A stretch of 26,313 nucleotides of DNA from a virus. The notes below the pieces were generated by a model that was not told the origin of the DNA, searched no databases, and worked only from the letters and a program-made list of their open reading frames with translations. The stretch is from positions 1-26,313 of the IMG/VR virus record IMGVR_UViG_3300009085_000621. One strand, given 5' to 3'. Below are positions 15,488 to 21,932 of this stretch, in pieces; within the stretch, counting starts at the first letter, position 1; each line of letters opens with the position of its first letter. The translations under genes were made by a program, and so were the position numbers.

Positions 15488-15506
15488 GCCTCATTTGGGG
15501 CGTTTT
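15488..15506 (+). terminator. Weak hairpin between holin and spanin genes
   Basis: GCCTC (15488-15492) pairs with GGGGC (15497-15501, one G-T pair) around ATTT and is followed by GTTTT. It is short, so it may only reduce transcription into the spanin gene. Confidence 0.35.
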
Positions 15507-15517
15507 AAGCGAAGCAA

Positions 15518-16045
15518 ATGCAAAGCAATGGTATAGTCCGCTTTGGGGCAAGATCGTTTAAATGCGGTCTGTTTGCGCTAATCGTGGCAAGTATTTTGTC
15601 AGGGTGCGTTACGCAACGCCGTTGCTTGGAAAAATACCCGCCGCTGCCAGCTGACACCGTCATTAAGGAAATCGTCACCTACCGGGACACGACCGTTTAC
15701 ATTGCCCTGCCGGCTGATACCCTAACCGATTCAGTTTTTATCCAAGTACCGTGTCCCGGTCTTGACGATTACGTGAGTGACACCGTGCGGGCTGAACAGA
15801 AATTAGCAAGTGCAGCGGCATGGATCGAACACCGAAAACTAAAGGTCGAACTGGCTATGAAGGAAGCCGTACTTGAATTTACGATCGACAGCATAGCGGC
15901 GACGAGGACGAAAACCATCACTATTACCGAAACGGTTTACGTCGATAAAAAAGTTGTGCCACCTTTTTACCGTGCCAGTTTGTTTGTAAATATTATCCTA
16001 ATCCTGCTTTTTATCATTGGCATAATTTTATCTTTGCGTCGTTAG
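15518..16045 (+). CDS. One-piece (unimolecular) spanin
   Basis: The 175-residue protein has an N-terminal lipoprotein signal with lipobox ILSGC (Cys30), the CVTQRRCLEKYPP start common in Bacteroidota phage lysis lipoproteins, a beta-rich and then helical periplasmic part, and a C-terminal transmembrane helix (SLFVNIILILLFIIGIIL) ending in RR. A lipid anchor in the outer membrane plus an inner-membrane helix is the design of a u-spanin such as T1 gp11, which fuses the two membranes at the end of lysis. It follows the holin-like gene and precedes a terminator. Confidence 0.8.
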   Translation: MQSNGIVRFGARSFKCGLFALIVASILSGCVTQRRCLEKYPPLPADTVIKEIVTYRDTTVYIALPADTLTDSVFIQVPCPGLDDYVSDTVRAEQKLASAAAWIEHRKLKVELAMKEAVLEFTIDSIAATRTKTITITETVYVDKKVVPPFYRASLFVNIILILLFIIGIILSLRR

Positions 16046-16087
16046 ACCAAAGGTTTTCATCTTCGTTAATGCAAATTTCGGTCAGAG

Positions 16088-16113
16088 AGGGCGGCTCACA
16101 AGGTCGCCTTTTC
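16088..16113 (+). terminator. Terminator after the lysis genes
   Basis: AGGGCGGCT (16088-16096) pairs with AGGTCGCCTT (16101-16110; some G-T pairs) and runs into TTTT. It lies 43 nt after the spanin stop and fits the end of the late transcript. Confidence 0.55.
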
Positions 16114-16239
16114 GTATTTTATGCGATTTAGTAAATTTGGTCGTTTTTTTAGTATTTGCGCTATTTTCATCATCCAGTAAGGTGTTTGTCCTACCCATCA
16201 TACGAACGTAGTTTAGTCCGGTGGCATGGCGATTTGCGC

Positions 16240-16263
16240 TTGACGATTTTTGAAAGTCGTCAA
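16240..16263. promoter_or_regulatory. Operator-like dyad over the -33 box
   Basis: TTGACGA (16240-16246) and TCGTCAA (16257-16263) form a perfect 7-bp inverted repeat with a 10-bp centre. The -33 TTTG of the promoter at 16249-16281 lies in the centre, so a bound dimeric regulator would block or recruit RNA polymerase. The regulator is unknown. Confidence 0.45.
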
Positions 16264-16281
16264 AAAAATCCCCTATTTTTG
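16249..16281 (+). promoter_or_regulatory. Bacteroidota-type promoter P1
   Basis: TTTG (16249-16252), a 21-bp spacer and TATTTTTG (16274-16281) match the Bacteroidota consensus TTTG-N19-21-TAnnTTTG exactly. It points to the early genes and would leave a leader of about 730 nt before the first gene. Confidence 0.6.
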
Positions 16282-16341
16282 TAATTCCATTTTGTGTTAC
16301 TGCAACGTGCAGACTTTGAACGACTTGCAATAAATCTGATG

Positions 16342-16372
16342 TTTGCACTCAAAATAAATGATGAAATATTTG
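16342..16372 (+). promoter_or_regulatory. Bacteroidota-type promoter P2
   Basis: TTTG (16342-16345), a 19-bp spacer and AATATTTG (16365-16372) are one mismatch from the consensus. Both boxes lie in the repeat TTTGCAC (16342, 16370). It is oriented as P1 and may serve the early genes. Confidence 0.45.
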
Positions 16373-16810
16373 CACAATCCAATTATTAATTCGACCTTTG
16401 ATGTGTTGGTTCTTTGACACGCTGGTTTTCCTGCTCCGCCGCCTCCGGGTTAGCTGATCGCAAAGTTCCGTCGTGATGACAGGTGCGAAGGTCAGTCCTC
16501 CGGGTTCGGTGGGCAAGGTCAACGAAATAATCTCGAAAATATATGGACTGCATTTTGCAGGCAGGTAAAAAAATTGTGCCGAACCTTTAAGCGTCGCCGG
16601 TGGTGGTTTACGATCCGGGCGTCACAATTTGAAAAATGCCGTTTTTTACGGCTACCGAAACAGGCGACCAACGTGATGACTATGGCAGAACCACACGTCA
16701 CGAGTGAACAGAAAGCAAGCCGACCCCATAAAGGATACAGAAGGAAGATCATCCTATTCTCTAACGATCGCTTAACACCGGCGTAGCGACCGCACCTTTT
16801 TAAATGTTGT

Positions 16811-16912
16811 GCAGACACCTCCGACAGTAATGGTAGTAAGGCGAATGGATTGTACTGCTTCGTAGCAGTCACCTCTTACAGTTATGGTAGTCGGGCTAAT
16901 GGATTGAACTGC
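16811..16912 (+). repeat. Two direct repeats of 48 bp, 54-bp period
   Basis: The copies at 16811-16858 and 16865-16912 share GCAG-ACCT, ACAGT, ATGGTAGT, AATGGATTG and ACTGC with about ten differences. Both start GCAG and end CTGC, so each can close on itself or pair with the other. They lie inside the RNA-like element. Confidence 0.8.
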
Positions 16913-16927
16913 ACCTTTTAATTAATG
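16913..16927 (+). repeat. 15-bp repeat, copy 1
   Basis: ACCTTTTAATTAATG recurs exactly at 17454-17468, just before the third early gene. The second copy ends 4 nt before a start codon, so the motif may be a leader or translation element. Confidence 0.6.
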
Positions 16928-17016
16928 CGGGGCGCTTCGGTTCGACGCCGACGCCGGTGGCTAACCGTAAATACATTACGGACTAACTTTTTAATTACTC
17001 ACTAACACTTACGAAG

Positions 17017-17217
17017 ATGACAACACTCAAAGGCATTATGGTACAGGAACTGAAAGATTACTTTCTTGCAAACTATGGTCATATTTCTTTGGAACTAAAC
17101 AACAAAGAAATTTATGACTTGCTCAAGCGCTGGAACTTTAGGGGTTACAGCCTTAAAAGGTGTGCCGATCTGCTTGCTGACCACCTTTTAGCTAATGGCG
17201 CAGAAGCGCAGGAATAA
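17017..17217 (+). CDS. Small early protein of unknown function
   Basis: The 66-residue helical protein has charged segments (ELKDYFLANYG, KEIYDLLKRWNFRGYSLKRCADLLADHLL). No family is recognised; the YSLKRCADLLADHLL part might form a helix-turn-helix-like pair, but this is weak. It is the first gene after the control region and carries the ACGAAG-ATG start context. Early position and size suggest a host-takeover or regulatory protein. Confidence 0.7.
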   Translation: MTTLKGIMVQELKDYFLANYGHISLELNNKEIYDLLKRWNFRGYSLKRCADLLADHLLANGAEAQE

Positions 17218-17235
17218 CAATTAAATATTACGACA

Positions 17236-17454
17236 ATGACAATTAACGAAGCTATTCGGGCAATCGTAACGTATGAAACGTTACCGCCACAGATTGACTA
17301 CACGAAGCCGTGGGAATACAAGGCACGGAAGGCACAGGAACATATTGACCGGCAGCCGTTCAATATTAGGGCTGCGATCAATTCGCAGATTCGCAAGCAG
17401 ATCGCCGAATACTACGGTGAGAACGGCGCAGCACAATACGACAAACTTTTTTAA
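17236..17454 (+). CDS. Small early protein of unknown function
   Basis: The 72-residue helical, charged protein (MTINEAIRAIVTYETLPP ... AAINSQIRKQIAEYYGENG) is not recognised. Its start has the variant context ACGACA-ATG instead of ACGAAG-ATG. It lies 18 nt after its neighbour and is followed by TTTTTTAACC, part of the repeated early leader style. The shorter frame at 17273 in another phase is a shadow. Confidence 0.65.
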   Translation: MTINEAIRAIVTYETLPPQIDYTKPWEYKARKAQEHIDRQPFNIRAAINSQIRKQIAEYYGENGAAQYDKLF

Positions 17455-17468
17455 CCTTTTAATTAATG
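17454..17468 (+). repeat. 15-bp repeat, copy 2
   Basis: This is an exact copy of ACCTTTTAATTAATG at 16913-16927. It lies directly before the start of the coiled-coil gene at 17473, in place of the ACGAAG motif used by other early genes. Confidence 0.6.
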
Positions 17469-17472
17469 TAAA

Positions 17473-17706
17473 ATGAACGCAAAACGAAAAGTACAAATTG
17501 AAAAAATCAAGTCGCAGATTGACGACCTAAAATCAGAACTTGAAAGTCTGCAAAGTGACGAGCAGGAATCATTTGATAATATACCTGAAAATTTGCAGGG
17601 CGGTGAAAGATATGCGGCATCCGAGCAGGCGCTTGACAATTTTGATAACGCCATTAGCAGCTTGGATGATGTTATTTCAAACCTTGATGATATAATTGAG
17701 AATTAA
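17473..17706 (+). CDS. Small acidic coiled-coil protein
   Basis: The 77-residue protein has an N-terminal Lys/Glu coiled coil (QIEKIKSQIDDLKSELESLQ), the conserved-looking middle DNIPENLQGGERYAASEQAL and an acidic helical end (NFDNAISSLDDVISNLDDII). Proteins of this type are common small genes in phages of anaerobes and Bacteroidota, but their function is unknown to me. The start has no ACGAAG motif. Confidence 0.75.
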   Translation: MNAKRKVQIEKIKSQIDDLKSELESLQSDEQESFDNIPENLQGGERYAASEQALDNFDNAISSLDDVISNLDDIIEN

Positions 17707-17732
17707 TTTTTAACCATTTAATTTTTACGAAG

Positions 17733-18197
17733 ATGAAAACAATTGAAATGATCAACCCGGATTTCTTTCTTGATGCTTACCAACAGCAGAAACAAGAACT
17801 GCGCAACTTAACAATGAAGATCATGCTTACACGTATGGTCTTGCAGAACCTTGCTGACATAATCTCACCGAAGCAATGGAAGCTTGAAAAATACGGCTGG
17901 TCGTGGACACGGTTCGTCGCAAATGAAGGCACGACCGTCGCAGACCTTGACCGGCTGGCAAAGAAGCTTTCAATGATTTTTCGTAATAATCCAAGCAAGG
18001 AGATAATGAAGACCAGCATCGTGTTCAGCTGGTATATTCGCCTGAAGCTTGACGACAAGGTGCTGCCGGCTGTGCTGGTTGAACTGGTCGTAGGGAATAC
18101 CGAAAGCTGCGAACTGGTTGAAAAGGAAGTAATCGAAAAGCGTTATGAACTTACCGGTTACTGCAAGCAACTGCAAGAACGTGAATACCTTGTTTAA
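17733..18197 (+). CDS. Early protein of unknown function
   Basis: The 154-residue, mostly helical protein (MKTIEMINPDFFLDAYQQQKQEL ... LTGYCKQLQEREYLV) has no recognised domain. It carries the ACGAAG-ATG context after TTTTTAACCATTTAATTTTT. Its end is followed by a long inverted repeat (18205-18250), so its transcript may stop there. Confidence 0.7.
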   Translation: MKTIEMINPDFFLDAYQQQKQELRNLTMKIMLTRMVLQNLADIISPKQWKLEKYGWSWTRFVANEGTTVADLDRLAKKLSMIFRNNPSKEIMKTSIVFSWYIRLKLDDKVLPAVLVELVVGNTESCELVEKEVIEKRYELTGYCKQLQEREYLV

Positions 18198-18204
18198 TTA
18201 ACCC

Positions 18205-18260
18205 GGCTGGGATGCGTGAAATACCGTATGCCGTAAGTGCGATCCCAGCCACAACTTTTT
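18205..18260 (+). terminator. Stem-loop GGCTGGGAT/ATCCCAGCC followed by T-run
   Basis: GGCTGGGAT (18205-18213) and ATCCCAGCC (18242-18250) form a perfect 9-bp stem with a 28-nt loop that has its own small palindrome (ATACCGTAT). ACAACTTTTTT follows, as in an intrinsic terminator, but the loop is long. It resembles the hairpin at 20256-20298 and could be a regulatory RNA site instead. Confidence 0.5.
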
Positions 18261-18291
18261 TAACCTTTTGTTTCACTAAATAAAAACGAAG

Positions 18292-18678
18292 ATGAGTAAA
18301 TGCGAATTAAAAGTAGAACGCCCGGCAGACTTTCAGCCGGCACTTTGGGAAGCACTCAACAGCAAATTAATGAAGGTGCTGACCGAGAATTTTGAAATCG
18401 ACGCCACGAGTGACGAAGCCTGCAACTGGCTTTTTTACGAGTTCCTCTCTGCACGTCAAATAAAGGACGTTGCGGTAATAGTTTTCGGCAATGACCTGCC
18501 ATACACCTTAAAGGTAGTAACTAACCTGCGCCTAACGGGCGACGGTGCTTGTCCTAACTGCGGCAGCAATGACCGGGCTGACATAACGGGTGACGTAAAG
18601 AATGAAGAAACTTACGGCACTTACTTTGAGATAATCGGCTACAAGTGCAACAGCTGCCTACATAAAGATTACAGATGA
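18292..18678 (+). CDS. Zinc-ribbon-type early protein
   Basis: The 128-residue protein has a helical N-terminal part (PADFQPALWEALNSKLMKVL) and a C-terminal zinc ribbon with Cys87, Cys90, Cys119 and Cys122 (CPNCG ... CNSC). It probably binds zinc and perhaps nucleic acid. It has the ACGAAG-ATG context and overlaps the next gene by 4 nt (ATGA). Confidence 0.7.
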   Translation: MSKCELKVERPADFQPALWEALNSKLMKVLTENFEIDATSDEACNWLFYEFLSARQIKDVAVIVFGNDLPYTLKVVTNLRLTGDGACPNCGSNDRADITGDVKNEETYGTYFEIIGYKCNSCLHKDYR

Positions 18679-18968
18679 AGCGCCGTTATCTTTTAACACG
18701 TAACCGTCGGCGAAGCAAGGCACGTGAACGCCTTGCCCGCATACGCAGCACGGGCGAACTCATTCGCCGGCTAAAGAACTTTCAGGATGGCAGGGTATTC
18801 ATAGTTGATACCCAGCCCCTGAAATGGAATCCACCTTGCCTACGTGTCATTGAGAACCACGAAGGCGTATTGCTTTACGCTAAAGAATTAGCAACTTTAG
18901 CAAGCGCTTTGGAACGCAAATTAATCATACGCACAGAATCTAAACAACTCAATTATTTTATTTACTAA
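18675..18968 (+). CDS. Small basic early protein
   Basis: The 97-residue protein has a strongly basic N-terminus (MKRRYLLTRNRRRSKARERL), which suggests binding to nucleic acid, followed by a beta-like middle (GRVFIVDTQPLKW). It starts in an ATGA overlap with the zinc-ribbon gene, so the two are probably made together. No family is recognised. Confidence 0.65.
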   Translation: MKRRYLLTRNRRRSKARERLARIRSTGELIRRLKNFQDGRVFIVDTQPLKWNPPCLRVIENHEGVLLYAKELATLASALERKLIIRTESKQLNYFIY

Positions 18969-18985
18969 ACCAAATTTTAACGAAG

Positions 18986-20095
18986 ATGTACACAGATGAA
19001 AGGGCTTTATTAGCCAGCAAATTAGAAACTACCCTCACGGGTAAATCACGTTCAATCAGCACAGCTATTGAACAGATTAACCGCACCGGCACACTTCTTG
19101 ACGACTACCTTGTACCGGCGCAGACCATTGACTTCCGCTTACGCCGGGGCGAGCCCGACGAAACTGTGCGGCTCACCTTTAAGCCTGACACTTACCACGG
19201 CGAACAGTTTGATCCGTTCCGCATCCATGACCACGCACTCGGACAGATTGCCGACAAGCTTTCAGTCCCGCCGGTTTACCTCAAGACACTTACGAAGGGA
19301 ACAGACTGGCAGAAGAATCTTGCGCTGACCATAATGCAAACCACCACCGACAATACAACACGTGAACGGGTGCTGGTACGCACGGTTGAAGGTGAGGTCA
19401 GGGGCTTTTTAAGTGACAAGTACCGCCGCCTGAACTCCATGCAGATTTTCATTGCCTTTCTGCAGGCTGCGCAGGCGACCGGTAGCGTGCTGGTAGATGC
19501 ACACGCCGGCGAAACAAAAGGCTTCCTTGAAGTGATCAACCCGAACATCGTTGAGTTTGACACGCCGTTCAATGGCAGGAACTTTATGGCAGTAGGCGCA
19601 CGCATACGCAACAGCGACTTCGGCGACGGGGCTTTGGAAGTTTACCTCTTTGGCTTGCTCGTAAAGTGTATGAACGGGCTGGTCGGTCAGAGTATGCTGC
19701 GGGAATTTCATCTTGGCGGGCGCATACCGGATGACATACGCATCAGCGAAGAAACTTACCGCAAAGATACCGATGCGAAGGCAAGCTTGGTAGGTGACGT
19801 AATGAAGCAGATTTACTTACCCGAAACTACCGAGAACCTTATTGGCAGAATACAGGGCGCTTCAGCAAAGCCGGTTGACCTTGTTAAGGAAGTTGAAAAG
19901 CTGCCGAAGCTTGGCTTAACGCTGGGTGAAAGCGAAGCCGTTGGTAAGGTGCTTATGGAGAACGATCCTAACAATGGCTTGCAGGGTAACCCGACACTTT
20001 GGAAGCTGGTCAATGGCTTGACAGCCGTGGCACGTGACGCCAAGCCGGAACGCAAGCGGGAACTTGAATTAATTGCCGCAGAAATGTTGAAATAG
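18986..20095 (+). CDS. DUF932-like phage/plasmid protein
   Basis: The 369-residue protein matches the DUF932 (phage/plasmid-like TIGR03299) pattern: FRIHDHALGQIADKLSVPPVYLKTL, GEVRGFLSDKYRRLNSMQIF, PFNGRNFMAVGARIRNSDFGDGAL, CMNGLVGQ. Such proteins are frequent in phage and plasmid replication regions and are suspected to act in DNA metabolism, but no reaction is established. It carries the ACGAAG-ATG context. It ends with a helical Lys/Glu-rich tail and is followed by a strong hairpin (20122-20152). Confidence 0.8.
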   Translation: MYTDERALLASKLETTLTGKSRSISTAIEQINRTGTLLDDYLVPAQTIDFRLRRGEPDETVRLTFKPDTYHGEQFDPFRIHDHALGQIADKLSVPPVYLKTLTKGTDWQKNLALTIMQTTTDNTTRERVLVRTVEGEVRGFLSDKYRRLNSMQIFIAFLQAAQATGSVLVDAHAGETKGFLEVINPNIVEFDTPFNGRNFMAVGARIRNSDFGDGALEVYLFGLLVKCMNGLVGQSMLREFHLGGRIPDDIRISEETYRKDTDAKASLVGDVMKQIYLPETTENLIGRIQGASAKPVDLVKEVEKLPKLGLTLGESEAVGKVLMENDPNNGLQGNPTLWKLVNGLTAVARDAKPERKRELELIAAEMLK

Positions 20096-20121
20096 TAAAT
20101 ATTTGTGTAATTTTACTAATG

Positions 20122-20152
20122 AGTAATGGCGGTAAAATGCGCCGCCGTTACT
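20122..20152 (+). terminator. Strong hairpin after the DUF932-like gene
   Basis: AGTAATGGCGG (20122-20132) pairs with CCGCCGTTACT (20142-20152) over 11 bp with one G-T pair and a 9-nt loop. Only TATTT follows, so it is a probable terminator or 3' end-stabilising structure. Confidence 0.55.
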
Positions 20153-20351
20153 TATTTAACATTTACCAAATGATTAACGTTTACAAAATAAGTTTGCGTT
20201 ACAGGCGTGCCAAGTTTGCACACGTGAATAGCACAATGAGATTTAGGGCGTGGATTGTGCGGCTGGAGATTACATTTTGGGATCATTCCAGCCGTGCAAA
20301 AATGCCCGTATTTTGGAAGTTTTACATTACACTGAATTAAAATCAAACGTT
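20153..20351 (+). other. Intergenic segment with a second hairpin
   Basis: TGTGCGGCTGGA (20256-20267) pairs with TCCAGCCGTGCA (20287-20298; two G-T pairs) with a 19-nt loop. The core GGCTGG/CCAGCC and the loop letters GAT/GGGATCAT are like the hairpin at 18205-18250. No clear promoter was found. An ORF starting at 20119 runs through both hairpins and looks spurious. Confidence 0.5.
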
Positions 20352-20600
20352 ATGGTTGTAGACAAAAGCAGATGGAAATATGATTACGATAATCGGCGTG
20401 ATTACAGGGCATATAACTACGTTGCACAATTCGGGAGGGCTCATTTTACTTTAGAATGCCCGTTCTGTTTTAAACGTGTGACAGCCTATGTGTGGAGTCT
20501 TGCGGGCGGCGGTAAAAAATGCCCCGACTGCGGAGCTATTCATACGTCCTTTGGTTCATTCCCATTAATCAATAAAAGTAAAGATGACACAGAAACTTAA
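20352..20600 (+). CDS. Zinc-ribbon-type small early protein
   Basis: The protein (82 residues from ATG 20352) has a Tyr/Arg/Asp-rich N-terminus (RWKYDYDNRRDYRAYNY) and a zinc ribbon with Cys36, Cys39, Cys57 and Cys60 (CPFC ... CPDCG). A longer frame from 20250 has no good start and would run through the hairpin, so 20352 is preferred. It overlaps the next gene by 17 nt. The function is unknown; nucleic acid binding is possible. Confidence 0.65.
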   Translation: MVVDKSRWKYDYDNRRDYRAYNYVAQFGRAHFTLECPFCFKRVTAYVWSLAGGGKKCPDCGAIHTSFGSFPLINKSKDDTET

Positions 20601-20805
20601 GCCGGTATATTCCATTACCGCCAAAGATGACGTTACAGCAACTGCAATTTATTCCTGCCTGAAAACACTTTGTCAGGACTGGCAGCTGATGGATCATTAC
20701 GGGGTAATATGGCGCAGACTTCGAGATGAAGGCTCATACCGGGATGCGAAAGCAATAATCAAAAAGCACAACTTAATTAAAAGCAAGTACGAACGTAAAC
20801 ACTAA
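20584..20805 (+). CDS. Small early protein of unknown function
   Basis: The 73-residue protein (MTQKLKPVYSITAKDDVTAT ...) has a basic C-terminus (AIIKKHNLIKSKYERKH). The start context GTAAAG-ATG is a relaxed form of the early start motif. No domain is recognised. It overlaps the zinc-ribbon gene by 17 nt. Confidence 0.6.
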   Translation: MTQKLKPVYSITAKDDVTATAIYSCLKTLCQDWQLMDHYGVIWRRLRDEGSYRDAKAIIKKHNLIKSKYERKH

Positions 20806-20816
20806 TTAAAACGAAG

Positions 20817-21932
20817 ATGAAACAAGACGAATTAACAGTCAGTCAGATCAAGGCTATGCACTTTGCGGACGACGCCTTGATGTTAAGCCCTTACCCATTG
20901 TACCGCTATGAGTACAAGGGTGACCGCTTTTATTACTACACTAACCCGGAAGAATTACCATACCAACAGGCGGCAGCGCCCGCAGGTGTGACACTTGTCC
21001 CGGAAGTACACTTTGCAGTCGGGGTGACAACACTCACCCGGCGCACAATCCCGCAGAACGAAGGGCTTGTAAAGTGGATTGCAAATATGGGTTACGACGC
21101 TGCCATTGCTTACCGTGACCAGCGTGCAAAGTATGGCAGCTTGATGCACACCTGCTACGCCACGATGCTCATAAAAAAGGTTTTCAATCTTGACCTTTTG
21201 CCTGAAGTTGTTCACAACTACTGCGCTGTGAATAAGCTTGTGGTGAACGAAGCCGTTTGGGTGGATGACCTCAAGCAGGACTTACTTGCCTTTGCAACGT
21301 TCCTGCATGAATACCAAGTGAAGCCGCTGGCGATTGAACTTTCACTCGTTTCGCCCCGGCTTGGCGTGGCTGGTACGCAGGATTTGTTCTGCGAAATGGA
21401 CTATGAAGAAAAGGGTTACTTTGGTGAGGTTTATGCAAGCGGCATTAATAAAGGTCAGCCGAAGGAAACAAAGCGCACCGTTCGCACGCTGGCTATTGTG
21501 GACTTCAAAAGCGGGCGTGACACAACCGGCGGCATACATAATGCTGCGCAGCTGGCAGCCCTCAAGATGATCTTCAAGGATAACTACCCGGCATACGCTG
21601 ACCGTACCATACGGCTTTACAACTTTCACCCGAAGGACTGGCGAAAAGTGCCTACCTATACGCTGGTTGATCAGTCGGACGCCTTTAGCGAAACAGCCGT
21701 AATGAACATCATTGGTCTGTACCATGAATTTGAACCTGCGCCCGAAGAAAAGACGGTAATAGAAATGTTTGGCGTAATTAACCTTGACCAGCCCGGCGGC
21801 GAGAACTTCACAACCAAAGTGATTAAGGAAATTGTGCAGGCTAATGTTGATATTGAGAACACACCTTATCAGCAGTATGACTACGCAGACTTTTATTTTA
21901 ATGACGAATCCGATGAAGGCAGCAGAACGTAA
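20817..21932 (+). CDS. PD-(D/E)XK nuclease (RecB/Cas4-like exonuclease fold)
   Basis: The 371-residue protein has the PD-(D/E)XK pattern: GSLMHTCYA (residues 107-115, a G-x3-H type start motif), Glu174 in AIELSLVS, Asp189 in GTQDLFCEM, Asp229 and Lys231 in IVDFKSGR, and Gln245 in AAQLAALK. These residues bind Mg2+ and cut DNA. In phages such enzymes resemble RecB-like exonucleases used for recombination or host DNA degradation. It has the ACGAAG-ATG context and lies shortly before a Gp3/RDF-like gene, which could be its DNA-binding partner. Confidence 0.8.
   Translation: MKQDELTVSQIKAMHFADDALMLSPYPLYRYEYKGDRFYYYTNPEELPYQQAAAPAGVTLVPEVHFAVGVTTLTRRTIPQNEGLVKWIANMGYDAAIAYRDQRAKYGSLMHTCYATMLIKKVFNLDLLPEVVHNYCAVNKLVVNEAVWVDDLKQDLLAFATFLHEYQVKPLAIELSLVSPRLGVAGTQDLFCEMDYEEKGYFGEVYASGINKGQPKETKRTVRTLAIVDFKSGRDTTGGIHNAAQLAALKMIFKDNYPAYADRTIRLYNFHPKDWRKVPTYTLVDQSDAFSETAVMNIIGLYHEFEPAPEEKTVIEMFGVINLDQPGGENFTTKVIKEIVQANVDIENTPYQQYDYADFYFNDESDEGSRT

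Larger units (their letters stand above)
16776..16959 (+). ncRNA. Possible structured RNA with closing stem, T-arm-like hairpin and two repeats
   Basis: CACCGGCGT (16776-16784) is fully complementary to ACGCCGGTG (16951-16959). Directly inside, AGCG and CCGCA (16785-16794) pair with TGCGG and CGCT (16926-16936). GTGCAG (16809-16814) pairs with CTGCAC (16909-16914), and ACTGCT/AGCAGT (16854-16869) close a central TCGT hairpin. Just 5' of the closing strand, TCGG-TTCGACG-CCGA (16937-16951) resembles a tRNA T-arm (TTCRANN loop). It is too long for a tRNA and lacks CCA. It may be a regulatory leader RNA or a free small RNA; the pairing is seen, the RNA is inferred. Confidence 0.4.
16046..17016 (+). 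other. Non-coding control region of about 970 bp
   Basis: No convincing gene is found here. It holds a late terminator (16088), two promoter candidates (16249, 16342), an operator-like dyad (16240), a series of hairpins, direct repeats and a possible structured RNA (16776-16959). Hairpins include CTGC/GCAG (16548-16560), GCCGT/ACGGC with a T5 loop (16638-16652) and CCGTAA/TTACGG (16965-16981). Direct repeats include CCTCCGGGTT (16442, 16497), ATTTGCGCT (16154, 16232) and CGTGATGAC (16472, 16672). The region separates late from early genes and could also include a replication origin. No DnaA box was recognised. Confidence 0.6.

Noticed and set aside
16082-16348. Minus-strand ORF of 88 codons in the control region
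   Set aside because: It starts with GTG, has no recognisable domain or promoter on the minus strand, and runs through a terminator, an operator-like dyad and the best + strand promoter.
16574-16786. Plus-strand ORF of 70 codons in the control region
   Set aside because: It is rich in Arg and Trp with no domain, runs through several hairpins and lacks the early start context.
16519-16872. Minus-strand ORF of 117 codons
   Set aside because: Its composition is odd (Arg, Cys and His-rich), it covers the duplicated RNA-like repeats and has no start signal.
16776-16961. tRNA gene
   Set aside because: The T-arm-like loop and acceptor-like stem are present, but the stem strands are about 180 nt apart, no D-arm or anticodon arm fits and CCA is missing.
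20119-20340. Plus-strand ORF of 73 codons after the DUF932-like gene
   Set aside because: It spans a strong terminator hairpin and a second stem-loop; its protein is Arg/Trp-rich and unlike its neighbours.
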